Part shown: piece after piece, positions 53,466 to 64,000 of the stretch
Layout of the letters: the number at the start of each line of letters is the position of its first letter
How positions within the stretch are numbered: the stretch's first letter is position 1
Assembly: GCA_030068145.1 (NCBI GenBank)
Contig: JAPJBO010000106.1
Location: forward strand, 310,001 to 374,000
DNA length: 64,000 nt
Direction: 5' to 3'
DNA from: Diplonema papillatum
Taxonomy: Eukaryota > Euglenozoa > Diplonemea > Diplonemida > Diplonemidae
The notes under the pieces: generated by a model
The model's database searches: none
Told to the model about the DNA's origin: nothing
What the model saw: only the letters and a program-made list of their open reading frames with translations
Made by a program: the position numbers and the translations under genes

Positions 53466-53917
53466 GCCCCCGATCTCAGCGGGTAAGATACACCGGTGTT
53501 TTGTTCGCAGGCTCAGCATTTCTGTCCCCTTGCTGATCCGACTGCCTATGCTCCCTCATCAGAACACGTTCCGCCTCGGGTCAACAGTCTTGGCGAGCGA
53601 TCAACAGTTATGCTATGGCATGCTTATCCGCACTAGTCACAAACATACAAAGAGACAATTTGTCCTTCCCAGTGAATCTTGCTTTGTGCACAACAGTTAA
53701 TGGCACATCAAAGACTGAGTGAGCCAAACCGGCGCATTGAATTTGGCTACAGCCGATCTGCCAACGCACTGAGTATTTTGACAGCTCTATCCGGGGCCCC
53801 TAGTATCCCCGATATGCAGTTCTGTGTGCCAACCACATCCAAGCTACCACCGACAAAAAACGTTCATCACATCACACCAGGCAGTTTTACTTTGTCAAAG
53901 CAAATCTCTGATATAAA

Positions 53918-55141
53918 ATGTCGACAGGCAGCAAACCGTTGGCACCAAATGGCAAAAAGAGCAAAGTGCAGAAGAGCGCCACACAAGCATCAGCAGGAAA
54001 AAAGTGCGGGAAGTCTTCTTCAGCAAAGCAGCCGCGAGAGCCGGCTACCCGGGTAGAGATTGCAGTGCGTATTCGTTGCCCAACAGCTGCAGAGCGTTCT
54101 GCCTCAGGCAACATTAGTGTTGTTAGTACTTCAGAAGATCAAAGCAGTTCCTGCATTTTGGTCCGGAACCCCCAGACAGGAAAAGAGGTTTCTTTTGATG
54201 CAGACCGTGTCTTCTCTAGTGCCAAAGACAATCATATGACCGAAGCGTCTGAATTGCACTTCAAGAAAGCTGTCACTAACTTGCAAAACGTGTGCGTGTT
54301 CTCGTATGGCGATGCTCTAGTCAACGGAAAAGTTGATGAGGATCATTTAGTAGCACGGGCAGCATCGTATATCTTCCGTGACATTCAACAGCGAAGAGAA
54401 GCAGATGATCTGGCAGTCCTTTCCGTCTGGTTTCAAGCAGCAGAAGTTTGCTGCGAAGTAATCAACGATCTCCTGCTTCCTCGTGACTCGTGGCCGCACC
54501 AGGGCGTTGTCCCACGGCATGAAGCTCACAATTTGTATGCTATCGATACCACCATGGAACACTGTAAGAAAGTGGATGACCTGTCTCAGCTCGTGTCACT
54601 TGCCTTCAGCAATAGGACGGAGGGATCGCGCTCACATGTGGTGTACACGATTTGGTACGAACGTTCTGGAGTTGACAAAAAAGAAAAGTCGCTATTTCAG
54701 TTCGTTGATCTGGCAACCTCTGATAAAACTGTTGGCGGCTGGACTGGTGATGCAAGCCGTGAGATCGCTTCGGCGAATACAGCACTCAGTGCGGTAAAAG
54801 TTTGCATAAAAGTGCTATCAGAAGGAAAAACACCTACTTTTACATCCTCGAAGCTCATGTTGTTGCTTCAGCAGGCTTTGGTTGATGCCTCTGGACCTGT
54901 ACCAACCACTGTATTGGCTTTAGGTACCATCTCCCCCTTGTCGTCCGCTCACGAGACAACCCTGTCAACTCTGCGATTTTTGTCAGGTTTCAGAGATGTG
55001 AAATCAGTTCTGCGGCGTAATGTGACTGAGAGCAAGGACTTGAAGGTGCGAGTCCCCCCTAGGTGCAGTACAAGTACACAGTGCTCTCCCAAGAAGACGA
55101 AGAAGGTGAAGACTAGTCCAAAGCCATTGATCGTACCATAG
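53918..55141 (+). CDS. Kinesin-like protein with degenerate motor domain
   Basis: This is a 407-residue ORF from the ATG at 53,918. After a basic N-terminus (about 45 residues), VEIAVRIRCP matches the first strand of a kinesin motor and FDADRVFS the next. The P-loop position reads FSYGDALVNGKV (near 54,300) instead of the usual GQTGSGKT. Switch I is NRTEGSRSHVV (near 54,611), switch II FVDLATSD (near 54,701) instead of DLAGSE, and the late helix ISPLSSAHETTLSTLRF is conserved. The protein ends soon after the motor with a basic tail, without stalk or coiled coil. ATP hydrolysis is probably lost. It may act as a microtubule-binding or regulatory pseudo-motor (inference). Confidence 0.72.
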   Translation: MSTGSKPLAPNGKKSKVQKSATQASAGKKCGKSSSAKQPREPATRVEIAVRIRCPTAAERSASGNISVVSTSEDQSSSCILVRNPQTGKEVSFDADRVFSSAKDNHMTEASELHFKKAVTNLQNVCVFSYGDALVNGKVDEDHLVARAASYIFRDIQQRREADDLAVLSVWFQAAEVCCEVINDLLLPRDSWPHQGVVPRHEAHNLYAIDTTMEHCKKVDDLSQLVSLAFSNRTEGSRSHVVYTIWYERSGVDKKEKSLFQFVDLATSDKTVGGWTGDASREIASANTALSAVKVCIKVLSEGKTPTFTSSKLMLLLQQALVDASGPVPTTVLALGTISPLSSAHETTLSTLRFLSGFRDVKSVLRRNVTESKDLKVRVPPRCSTSTQCSPKKTKKVKTSPKPLIVP

Positions 55142-55994
55142 AGTTTCTGCTTGATGTCGTGCTGTTCCAAGCAAACCACGTACTGGAATTGCTTGTGGGT
55201 GTTCCCTACCCTGGACCTTACCATACACAGTCCTTGGGTCAGTGGGCATCCCGGCTTCCCCGTTCTCATAGAGACCTTGTGGATTTCGCTTTTCTCTAAG
55301 TGCTTGCTGTGTCCTTGTCCAAATTGTGTATGTCATCTGTAGCCAAGGAAATGTACTTGCTGGTTCTTATTTACTTGCGATGTCAGTCTTGCTTCTTCCA
55401 ACCTGGTGAAATGAAAGAAAAAAATGATCGACCAAGAGACATTACTGTCTCCAACACTTCCACTGAATCTGTAGTTACTTACGACCTACACTTACGACCT
55501 GTGCAAGGGTCTACTGGTTGCCTATCCACCATACGAGATAGCTGACAGCATGGAACAGCATCATGCCCGAAGTAGGGTTTCGGGTTTGTAGCCCCGGAAA
55601 GAGGTTATTTGATGACGACCGGAGTTATGGATCTTGGATGAGGAATTGCAGATTTCTCACTACCAGCGCACACCTTTCCAGCTGACTCTCCTAGACCGCA
55701 ATTCGTGACTTCCTGAAAGCTATGCAGCGACTGTTTTTCTACTTTGAATGAGGTGCAAGGGTGCAGTGGTTCGTCACTCGACAATCTTTTGTCTAGCAAC
55801 GGGTTTACTGGGGCTGTTCCCCATACATTCTGGACCAGGCTTCCAAACCCTCAGGCCCCTGCGAAGTCAAGCATTAAGGATGAAGAAAGTCGCGGAAATG
55901 GCTTTCAAAAGAGTAGCAGTGAGTGCACGGTGCTAATCCAGACGAAGGGAGTTGAGCTGATTCCATCAGGTGAATTGCTGTTCATTCAAAAGAA
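55142..55994. other. Intergenic, no feature seen
   Basis: This lies between the kinesin-like and flavoprotein genes. A frame at 55,744-56,013 has no recognisable content and overlaps the next start in another frame. No transposon ends are visible. Confidence 0.45.
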
Positions 55995-58900
55995 ATGTTC
56001 CACAACAAAGTAATCATCCCATTTCATAAGGAGAACGAGGCAGCACAACTACGTGCCAATGGTCGTTCCACAAACCACTACGGCTTCCGGACAGTTCTGC
56101 CAGAACAGCACTCGGAGTTCTACAACTCGCTCCCCTTTGTGGTGCTGGGTGTATCAGATAACAATGGCGACATGTGGTCAACTGTTGTGACCGCAATACC
56201 AGGGGAGCAGCTGATGTCTGCAACATCCACCAGTGTGGTGATTGAGGGAAACGACAAGCTTGCAGCAGCCGGGGATCCTGTTTTAGAAGGGACCAAAGAA
56301 GGCCAAGCAATTGGCTTACTAGGTCTTGAAATGCACACACGACGCCGGAACCGCTTAAATGGAGTGGCACATTTAACCACACAGGGAAATATTCAGATAA
56401 GTGCACCGCTTTTGTCGTTCGGGAACTGTCCACAGTACATCACCGAGCGGACATGGCGGTTTTTCGAGCCCTCTCAGAGACACCCACCAGTCATCACATC
56501 TGGTACTCAGCTAAGCAACACACAGATACAGTTGATTTCATCTGCTACAACATTTTTTGTCTCGTCTGGCCACCCCGAGACAGGTGTTGATGCGAGCCAC
56601 CGTGGCGGCCCTCCGGGTTTCGTTCACGTAACAGACCGGCAGACACTCCTGTTTCCTGACTTTCCTGGAAACCGACAGCTCAAAACCATTGGAAACATCC
56701 TGGCCACCAGTAAGCTTGGTCTCTGCTTCTGTGACTTCAGCAATGGCACTGTCCTGCATATTACTGGAAATGCTGAGATTCTCTGGTGTGACAGTCCTAG
56801 TGGGCAGGACAAGCGAGATGTGCTGCTTGTAACCGCAACCCCAGATTCCCCCTCGTTTCCTGCAGAAATGAATTGGGTTGCAGTCAGGCTGAAGAAGGTT
56901 ATATTACGTGAGCACGCTCTGTCTGTGCAATGGACACCGAAGATATTCCGCAACCACCTTACTATCGTTCAGGTATGTTTTAGCCCTTGCACTACAAACC
57001 AAAAATGACTTTAGGGACTCCGTGCGGTCTCAAAAAGTCTCATCACATGGCATTGTCCAGGCAGTTCAGACACCTGTCATCTGGTGGCACATGAGGGCAC
57101 TTGCTTTGGGCCCAAGCCACACAGCCTGTGAACACTCATCGACTGAACATGAAGCTTCCTCTCAAACTGTGCTTTGTCATATAATTGAGCCAATTCACCT
57201 ACCCCCCCTGAAAGCGACTTGAGCTCGATTACACTCGATTACGCGTCGATTACACTCGATTACACTCGATTACGATCGATTACAATATCAGCTTTTGGTG
57301 AATTGGGGGGGTACTGTAACAATTGATTAAACACACAGCACTCAGCCAATCCTAATTAGCTGATGCAACGTGTCTATTATCGAGCCTTCTTCTGGGGCTA
57401 AAGATGCTGATAGCACGATCATCGAATATCGAACAAAAAGAAGCATATTCGTCTGAAAAAGGATGTAGCCAGGCAGTGCAGCAGGGGACGAGGAAGTTCG
57501 GACTGACTTGTGGAAGCAGGTTGTCGAGTGCATAGGGGCTCGGGTACCCGTTTTCCCGTATTAGCAACCTTTGCAATTTAGCGCAGCTAATACTCGAGCC
57601 TTTTGGCATTCCCTGCGGGGCAGTTCCAGGCGATAGGGCAAGCGCTTGGCAGACACCCTGTCCTCGAAGATGTCAAGTTTCTGTTTGTGGGTTCGATCTC
57701 CCTGGCGACAACAAGGCGGTTGAAAACGGAGGCTAATCTCACCTTTAGGCACTGCAATGTCACGCATGCCATTGTCAGACGCTACCGTCTGGCATTGCGC
57801 AATTCGTGCCATAGTCGTTGGGGGTATTGGCAAGGGGGTTCAGTGGACACTCATCTGTTGGCTCCTCGTTACTGCCCACGTAGGTTCCGGGAGGTCTGCT
57901 TGGCTGCACGCGGCTTGTGGTGTTGCTTCGTTCTTGAACTTTTTCTTCGGCTTCATGCGGTTCATCGTCCCGGCCTGCCCCTGGTACACGACTCGTCTCG
58001 TCTCCGTAGCTCGTCTATCCTGCTTCACTTCGTGCTTCCATCGAGCCTACTTGCGCTGTCACATTCCGATGGGTAGTGCGTCTGCGGGAGGAACCTGCCG
58101 TTATTGTGGCTGACACACCCTGTCCCTGCGGCCTTCATCGCTGTCTGCTCTCGTGCGGCCACTGTGGGGCATGATTCCGCCTCGGATCCTCGGTTGTGCT
58201 CCTTAGCTGGATCGCTAGCTCGATAAGAAGAGCTGGTGGTGGGCACAAGCGAATGTGGTTGCGGTTGCGGGCCGGCCGGCGTGACTGCGAGCAGACAGGC
58301 TGCATGCGCGTGGGCCCAATCGCGCCATTCACGCGGTACTCCAAAGGCCTAATCGGGCCGGGCCGGCACATACAGATTGCGACCGGGGCCAGCGTCGCAC
58401 CTCGGTCTCGTCCCTTACAGCCGGAGCTCGTGGCTCTCCCCAAGCCTCTGGGAAGGTGGCGGAGCTGGGAAGACGCGAGAGAAAACCAAAGTAGCGGCGG
58501 CCGACCTCTGTCTGCAAGCACGTCTCTGGCAGGGCAGTCGGCACCAAACGGAGCACAGTACCTCTTCCAAAGCAGTCGGCTGAAGCGGAGCACAGTCAAT
58601 GGGCATTCAGAGAGTGCAAAGCATGTCTCTTGTAGGGCAGTGGGCAGCGGGCTTTGAGGGAAAGGTCAGCGCGGTAGCGATGACCAGGAGAACACATACA
58701 GATGGGTGGGGAGAGGCCCTGGGACTAAGGCGTGACTACCCCCGTCCCTGTCCCTCCCAGGGCGCCACCCCGAATCTAGCCTGGCTCCACCACGGTGAAG
58801 GCCCACACCTGCGGTTTCCGTCCCTCGTATGCTTGTGCTTGGCACTTCTTGGGCCAGACAGTGGTCAACATGGTCGCTCATGGGTCAGCACCAGTGGTCG

Positions 58901-61088
58901 AACCCAAAATACTAGTGTCAATTTCGATCACACTCTACAACGCTCGACTACACTCTACTCCACTCTACTACACTCGATTACACTCTACTACACTCGATTA
59001 CACTATATTACACTCGATTACGCTCGATCAGGGGGTGGGTGAATTGGCTCAATAATACAGGTAGATCTGTAAATCCGGGCTGTATACTGTACCTTCCCCT
59101 CAGAAAGACTTATTGGAAACGATGTTTCTCGGATTGTGCTATTGGCCTAAAATGATCATGGCAATCGTTTTACGATCAGAGAGAAGTGCTAACTACGTTT
59201 TGTGTTTCACATCACTGCCACTGCGGCGCTATGGTGCTGTGATTGAATAGACAACAGAAGTTTCCCTCAGGATAGCTGAGAACCCAAACAGGATGCTATG
59301 TAACGCAAATGATTGGAGCATTGGGAAAATCGCATCCTCGACCTATTCTCAAACTTTAAATGGGTCACTTCTGGTAAGCAGGAAGGTGTCCGAATAATTG
59401 CTCATCAGATCCCAGAAAAGGTGTCGGCTCATCTTGACAGCAGGACGTGGGCCATGGAAGTCGGCATCCGATAATTAGTGTGTAACAACTCACCTGCCAA
59501 GTACACCTGTCCCAATAATGGATGATTCTCAAGTATCACAAAGCCAGGCGTGTGTAGGAGTGTGCGAAGTCGTTGGCATGAGCCTCGATGAAATGTGGAT
59601 GAGTGCAGATCTTGATTGTAGTAGCGAATATTCAATGGAAATCATTGGAGGCCGAAGTGGAGAAGGTTTCCGTGTCAACAGCAAATGGACTTGGGCCAGT
59701 CGGTATTAAGGCAAGGTGCAATTGCTCGTTAAAGCTGATGACTGACAAGCTTGCTCAGACGTGCAGGATTGCCAAAAGGGTGCGTGAACATTCCACAACC
59801 CAGATAGAGAAGTGGTGACACATTGAACCTGTCCATGTCCACAGGCCCTGGATGATGCAGTCGTCACTTTTTCAGGCATCAGAAATGTTGCCTGTATCAT
59901 GCAAGAGCAGTTCAATGTTGTCAGACTATTCATGAACAGTTCATCAGAGGAGCGGGTTTGCGGGGAGTCATTGTGTGAGGTGGTGGAGGACAAGAACTAC
60001 ACAACGAAGAAAAAAGTGCGAGAACAGGGAAGCATTACAAAACTCTGGAGGGCTCAACGGTCAAGAGCTGGGAATAGCAGAGATTCGTTGCGGGCTACAT
60101 GTGTCTTGCAGGAGAAGCCAGGGCAAGAAGAAAAAGCACCCTGGTGAGCTCTCAGGAAGGCTACACCACCAGTGCAGGAAACGGCTGATTGGGGGTGACA
60201 CTTTGCCAGTCCTTGAGTGAGGGAACAAATTCGGTATCCCATTGGGATACCGTGTCTTAGACAACACAAATATTTATTGTTCATCCGAAAGTGCGCAAAC
60301 CTCAAAAGCCTCTTTAAAACTACAACCAACAGGTGGATTTAGAAGCCGACAGCATAAAGTCGTTCTACTTGAAAGGTAGTGCTGCATTGCAGCAACCCTT
60401 GCCTGGGCAATACCTTCCACTTGCCATACCAGATCTAAAGCATGATAGCAGCCACACTCCCCCACTGGAGCGGACATATTCCATATCGGGCTTTTCCACA
60501 GAACAGAACACATATCGGATTAGCATAAAACTGCAAGAGAGAGGGGTAGTGTCTTCATGGTTTCATTATACAGCACAGCCAGGGGTGACACTGTGCTGTG
60601 GCGAGCCTCAAGGGAACTTTGTTCTGGGACACAGCTCCGGAGTGAAGGTGCTTGTTTCAGGAGGTATTGGCATCACCCCACTGCTTCCAATGCTGAAGGC
60701 TGCAGTATTACAGCATGTTGGTGTTGTCTGGATACATTCCTCCCCGACTATTGTCGCACTTCCGAGGTGCCTGCACAAAGAAGCTTGCGAAGTGCTCTCT
60801 GCATATGCCACCCAGGCCAGTACATCGGGTTTGGGTTTGATAGTGCACCAACTCACAAACTTTAGCCGAGAAGAGCAAACCGATGCATACACGCATTGTC
60901 CTGGTGAGGATGTTGGAATAGGAAGGCTCACACCTGAGCGCGTTAATCAATACCTGGAACCACTTGGGTTGGACACCCAAACAGCAGATGTATACTTGTG
61001 TGGTCCTTCTGGCTTCATGAGTACCATGAAAACAGCTTTCGAAAATTTTGCCTCAGTTCACTCCGAGGCATTTGGTCCATCTGCTTGA
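55995..61088 (+). CDS. PNPOx-like split-barrel / FNR-like fusion flavoprotein
   Basis: Model: join 55,995-56,972 and 60,333-61,088, 577 residues, both boundaries in phase 0 (donor GTATGT, acceptor CCAACAG). The N-terminal 320 residues match the FMN-binding split-barrel family of pyridoxamine-phosphate-oxidase type (FHKENEAAQLRA, FVVLGVSDNNGDMWSTVV, and a later GGPPGFVHV region). The C-terminal 250 residues are a ferredoxin-reductase-like module: PGQYLPL, FAD site ERTYSISG, GGIGITPLLPML for NAD(P)H, and YLCGPSGFM. Bacterial proteins of this order often end in a 2Fe-2S ferredoxin domain; here the protein stops after the reductase. It probably passes electrons from NAD(P)H through FAD to an FMN or substrate in the barrel. 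The substrate is unknown. Confidence 0.82.
57185..59052. mobile_element. PIF/Harbinger-like TIR element in the flavoprotein intron
   Basis: The ends TTGAGCCAATTCACC and GGTGAATTGGCTCAA are exact inverses and flanked by TAA (57,182-57,184 and 59,053-59,055), the PIF/Harbinger-type duplication. CTCGATTACACT arrays lie inside both ends (57,224-57,290 and 58,914-59,030) in the same, not inverted, orientation. A second copy of the terminal motif (GGTGAATTGGGGGG) lies at 57,296. Internal ORFs do not show a DDE transposase I can recognise, so it is decayed or non-autonomous. Confidence 0.75.
59053..60332. other. Rest of the flavoprotein intron
   Basis: No further transposon ends or ORFs of note between the Harbinger-like element and the acceptor at 60,332. 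A short palindrome CGGTATCCCATTGGGATACCG lies at about 60,231-60,251. Confidence 0.5.
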
Positions 61089-61111
61089 TTATTACCCCTC
61101 CACAGAGTGAC

Positions 61112-61430
61112 CTTCTCCAGCCTTGATGTGGACCAAATTTTTCTGAAGGGACTGGCCTTCAGGAGCCTTGATGTGGGCCAACTTTCCTGAAAGGACTGGC
61201 CTTCAGGAGCCTTGATGTGGGCCAACTTACCTGAAAGGACTGGCCTTGATGTGGGCCAACTTTTCTGGAGGGAATGGCCTGTAGATGTGGGCCAACTTAT
61301 CTGAAGGGACTGGCCTTGATGTGGGCCAACTTTTCTGGAGGGAATGGCCTTCAGAAGCCTTGATGTGGGCCAACTTTTCTGAAGGGACTGGCCTTTAGAA
61401 CGGGCCAACTTTTCTGGAGGGACTGCCATT
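61112..61430. repeat. Tandem array, unit about 45 bp, 3' of the flavoprotein gene
   Basis: About seven units of CTTGATGTGGGCCAACTTTT plus TCTGAAGGGACTGGCCTTC, with partial units. It starts only about 25 bp after the stop codon, so it may lie in the 3' UTR. Confidence 0.85.
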
Positions 61431-61585
61431 GCGGACAAAATCTGACTTGCCACCTCCTCGCGGTGTCCCCTGGAAACGTGTTTTTCGAAACGCAAAGGAA
61501 TCAGAGGTGGACAATGCTCGACGGGATGAACATTAGCTTTTCAACCGCGCCGAGGTATGAAGACACAGACACCTTTCTCTTTGCA

Positions 61586-61664
61586 TTCTCGTGGGATACG
61601 AGAAGAACCCTCTTCCCCGCGGGTGGACGCGGAGGAAGAGGGTTCTTCTCGTATCCCACGAGAA
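61586..61664. repeat. Perfect hairpin, 31-bp arms
   Basis: Arms 61,586-61,616 and 61,634-61,664 are exact inverse complements (starting TTCTCGTGGGATACGAGAAG) around a 17-nt loop. The right arm and loop belong to the 130-bp direct repeat; the left arm does not occur at the second copy. Confidence 0.9.
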
Positions 61665-61741
61665 AATTGAAAAGGAACTAGCCCAACACACCCCTAGCCC
61701 CATTTGTTTCCCGTACGATGCTCCCAGTTGAAAAAAAAAAA
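61612..61741. repeat. 130-bp direct repeat, copy 1 of 2
   Basis: Identical to 62,272-62,401, ending in CCCAGTTG followed by an A run. Each copy contains an ATG (MLPVEKK) that opens the ORF downstream. Promoter-bearing monomers at the 5' end of a retrotransposon would look like this (inference). Confidence 0.85.
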
Positions 61742-61979
61742 AAAGAGAACAAAAGGAAGTTGGAACAAAGGAAGCGAGCTAGAGAGGCGCACAGTGCAGG
61801 ACGCAAGCCCCGCACTTTGTGTTCACCCCTAGCTCGCACACGCGCGCTAACAACTCACACACCACCTACCCCCACCACCCACTACCCCGCACACACGCAC
61901 GAAGAAGAAAGAACACACGCACACACCCGCACGCACACACAAAGAACCACGCACACACACACAACGCGCGCCCCCCAGG

Positions 61980-62246
61980 ATGACCCGATCCGGCTGGAAA
62001 ACAGTCGGATCGCCTGGCCGCAAGCCCCCGCATGTCAGCGAGGGGCGGAAGGCGGAAGCCGTGCAGCCGACGGCCTCGAAGCCGACGTCGAAGGCGGTGA
62101 CGACCGCAAAGCAACGACAGGGGCCCGGAGAGGCCGCATCGAGAAGGGCAGCGCCCCCGCCGCAGGAGGACCGCAGGAGACTTGCTCCCAAGAGACTTTC
62201 CTTCACTCCAAGCGCCGATTCGCAAAATGACATGGCCGCTTGGTGA
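61980..62246 (+). CDS. Small basic Ala/Pro-rich ORF
   Basis: This is an 88-residue ORF from the ATG at 61,980, between the two 130-bp repeats. It is rich in Lys, Arg, Ala and Pro (PTASKPTSKAVTTAKQRQ) without a recognisable domain. The preceding 150 bp is an ACAC-rich stretch. It is probably part of the repeat-derived region, not a host gene. Confidence 0.3.
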   Translation: MTRSGWKTVGSPGRKPPHVSEGRKAEAVQPTASKPTSKAVTTAKQRQGPGEAASRRAAPPPQEDRRRLAPKRLSFTPSADSQNDMAAW

Positions 62247-62271
62247 AGGAACTTCTCTTCGGGTGTAAGAT

Positions 62272-62401
62272 CTTCCCCGCGGGTGGACGCGGAGGAAGAG
62301 GGTTCTTCTCGTATCCCACGAGAAAATTGAAAAGGAACTAGCCCAACACACCCCTAGCCCCATTTGTTTCCCGTACGATGCTCCCAGTTGAAAAAAAAAA
62401 C
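62272..62401. repeat. 130-bp direct repeat, copy 2 of 2
   Basis: Identical to 61,612-61,741. The left hairpin arm is missing here, which suggests that this copy arose by duplication that broke the palindrome, or that the palindrome at copy 1 is secondary. Confidence 0.85.
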
Positions 62402-62818
62402 CCGCAGGCACCCCCCCAAAAACGAGAGCTCCCCCCCCCGAAAAACGCCCAAGCATCCGAAACAAACCCACAGGCACCCCCCCAAAAACGAGAGCTCCCC
62501 CCCCCGAAAAACGCCTCAGCACCCGAAACAAACCCGCAGGCACCTCCCCCAAAACGAGAGCCACTCCCCCCGAAAAACGCACCAGCACCAGAAACAAACC
62601 CGCAGGCACTCAAGAGAAAAGACCCCCCGGTGGGACTGAGCAACCCACAACTCTTGAAAAAACCGCGCCCCCCGGGGGACGACCAGCCACCACCGCCCTC
62701 AGGACCCCAGCCTGAACAAGAGCGCCCAAAACACCCAGGTGCAGCAGCAACCTCACCCGAGGCACCCTCCCAGACCGTTCGCAAGCCGGTCGCTAGTGGA
62801 GGGTGTCTCCCCGAGTGA
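62378..62818 (+). CDS. Pro-rich protein with 22-residue repeats, gag-like
   Basis: This is a 146-residue ORF starting MLPVEKK inside the second 130-bp repeat. Four tandem copies of a 22-residue unit (NPQAPPQKRELPPPKN then A-S-ET) fill residues 8-85. A Pro/Gln-rich tail follows. A second overlapping frame (62,739-63,068) continues with similar composition, so a frameshift may have split one ORF. It could be the ORF1 of a retrotransposon (inference from context). Confidence 0.4.
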   Translation: MLPVEKKNPQAPPQKRELPPPKNAQASETNPQAPPQKRELPPPKNASAPETNPQAPPPKREPLPPKNAPAPETNPQALKRKDPPVGLSNPQLLKKPRPPGDDQPPPPSGPQPEQERPKHPGAAATSPEAPSQTVRKPVASGGCLPE

Positions 62819-63068
62819 GTTGAGCGGCGTGATCGTACCCTTGCCACAGTCTGCCGGTGCAACCGGACTCGCCCAGACTGGACGATCACCAGGTACCCCA
62901 ACGACCGTAGGCAAACGGAATTGGGGACCTCCAAGCCGCGCCACAGCGAGCGCAGGGGTTCCGACGCAAGATCCGGCTAGCCACCGGGCACCCCTGCGGC
63001 AGACAGCGCAAGGACTGGCCAAGTCCCGCGTGGAGGGTGGCCCCTCCATCGCGCCGCGTACACGGTGA

Positions 63069-64000
63069 GAACCGTGGGTAGCACCCTCTGCATCTCTCGA
63101 ATCTCTGAGTTTTGAGTTTTAGTGGGTAAGTCCCGACGGAAAAACGGACAGTCCCACACTCACAAGTTTGGTCCGGCTTGTGGTCGTGCGTCACGCATTT
63201 CTCCCCTCAGTTACCAAAAAAAAAAAAAAAAAAAACCCGACGAGGTTGGGGGGACTAGGGCTGCACTCTTGCAGCAGCACGGCTGCAATAGCGGGAGTCG
63301 CAGCGGCACTGAGCGGATGGGAGGCAGGGCAGGATCTGATGAGCACAGAGACAAGGGCAAGGGTCAGCCAGGCCGCAGATCCCCTTTGCCAAGCGGCAGT
63401 GAACTGCCCCCATCTCGCACAGCACCCTACCGTCCTGACGAAAGTGCAGGACGCACATGGGGGACAAAATCTGACTTGCCACCTCCTCGCGGTGTCCCCT
63501 GGAAACGTGTTTTTCGAAACGCGGCCAAGGCAAGCAGTACCTTTGCTGTGGGTGAAAGCCCCTTACTTCGTATCTGGCGTCCGAGCTGCGCACCTACCCT
63601 TCCCGGGCGTAAAAGATCCTGCCCCAAGCTGCCCAGCAGGAACGGGGGGGGCGGTGCAAAGAGGCACCTTCCAGGTGAGCCTTGCCAAGTTTGACTCCCT
63701 TGTGGCCCTCTCATCGTGAAGGCGGGGTAAAATCGGGATGGTTACCAATGTGCCCCCGGTTTTTTGAATTAGTTGGCCCCAGTCTGAGTGACAGGTGGCG
63801 GCTTGTGGCTGAGCCGCGGCCTTTCCAGGCCCTTAGCCGACTCTCCTTTCGTTTTTCTGAGTCCCCAGTGCCGTGGGGCAGGCGCCGGTTGCAGTGTGCA
63901 ACTGGTGCGGGTTCAAACCGCGCCTGTCTGTGTTCGTGGTTGTGCCGTTTTTCGTTGTGAAGAAGTGAACCCGGAGAACCCACCAGGTCAGGCACCAGGT
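63069..64000. other. Repeat-derived right edge
   Basis: An A run of about 20 lies at 63,216-63,236. Bases 63,462-63,522 repeat 61,433-61,493 exactly (61 bp, starting GGACAAAATCTGACTTGCC). Near 63,907 a GCGGGTTCAAACCGC motif looks like a T arm, but no tRNA fold is apparent. No gene is supported. Confidence 0.5.

Noticed and set aside
53679-54056. 125-codon ORF upstream of and overlapping the kinesin-like gene
   Set aside because: It overlaps the motor frame in another phase and has no recognisable content; it is probably the 5' UTR.
57603-58113. ORFs inside the TAA-flanked element as a Harbinger transposase
   Set aside because: I could not find the DDE signature motifs in any frame, so the superfamily rests on TIR and TSD only.
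63893-63930. tRNA gene suggested by GCGGGTTCAAACCGC
   Set aside because: Only the T arm is present. No matching A box or acceptor stem could be placed.

Overview
The window is nuclear DNA of a transposon-rich microbial eukaryote. Evidence: spliced genes with GT-AG introns (donors mostly GTATGC or GTATGT), an antisense fragment of eukaryotic 28S rRNA, a NEDD8-activating enzyme subunit, a kinesin-like protein, Kelch and C2 domains, and many eukaryotic transposon families. The organism cannot be named from this. The C-terminal region of one non-LTR retrotransposon recalls elements of dinoflagellates and relatives, so an alveolate alga or protist is my low-confidence guess.

Layout. 1-21,015: one giant gene, entered partway, whose exons splice in phase: six C2-like domains, a Kelch propeller and a C-terminal tail with RLY motifs. 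Its introns hold a hAT-like MITE (6219-6506, 8-bp TSD), a TA-flanked Tc1/mariner-like MITE (10,424-10,982) and an 8.7-kb nest of transposons (11,596-20,342). The nest is a small TIR element split by four copies of one non-LTR retrotransposon and, separately, by a 2.2-kb foldback element with CTAGAA duplications. 22,139-22,975: a predicted N-acylated, Asn-rich protein. 23,120-23,250: 28S rRNA fragment. 25,342-37,109: an unrecognised two-exon gene whose 10-kb intron holds a MITE, a non-LTR element with its RT segment inverted and invaded by a MULE, a MULE C-terminus fused to an OTU-like domain, and smaller palindromic elements. 37,886-41,554: a large low-complexity SP-rich protein. 41.6-46.9 kb: tandem repeats and short repeated motifs, no convincing gene.

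46,961-61,088 is gene-dense and all on the + strand: a WW/coiled-coil protein (three exons), a small membrane protein, UBA3 (with a 166-nt GT run in an intron), a kinesin-like protein with a degenerate nucleotide site, and a PNPOx-like/FNR-like fusion flavoprotein whose 3.4-kb intron carries a TAA-flanked TIR element. 61.1-64 kb is repeat-derived: a 45-bp tandem array, a 31-bp-arm hairpin, a 130-bp direct repeat and Pro-rich, gag-like ORFs.

The host genes look like ordinary cytoskeletal, membrane, ubiquitin-like and redox functions with no operon-type linkage. The distinctive signal is how transposons accumulate inside long introns without breaking the reading frame of the spliced genes. The most novel candidates are the foldback element at 18,152-20,319, the stacked 3'-coterminal non-LTR copies with a 2A-like motif, and the MULE-OTU fusion.
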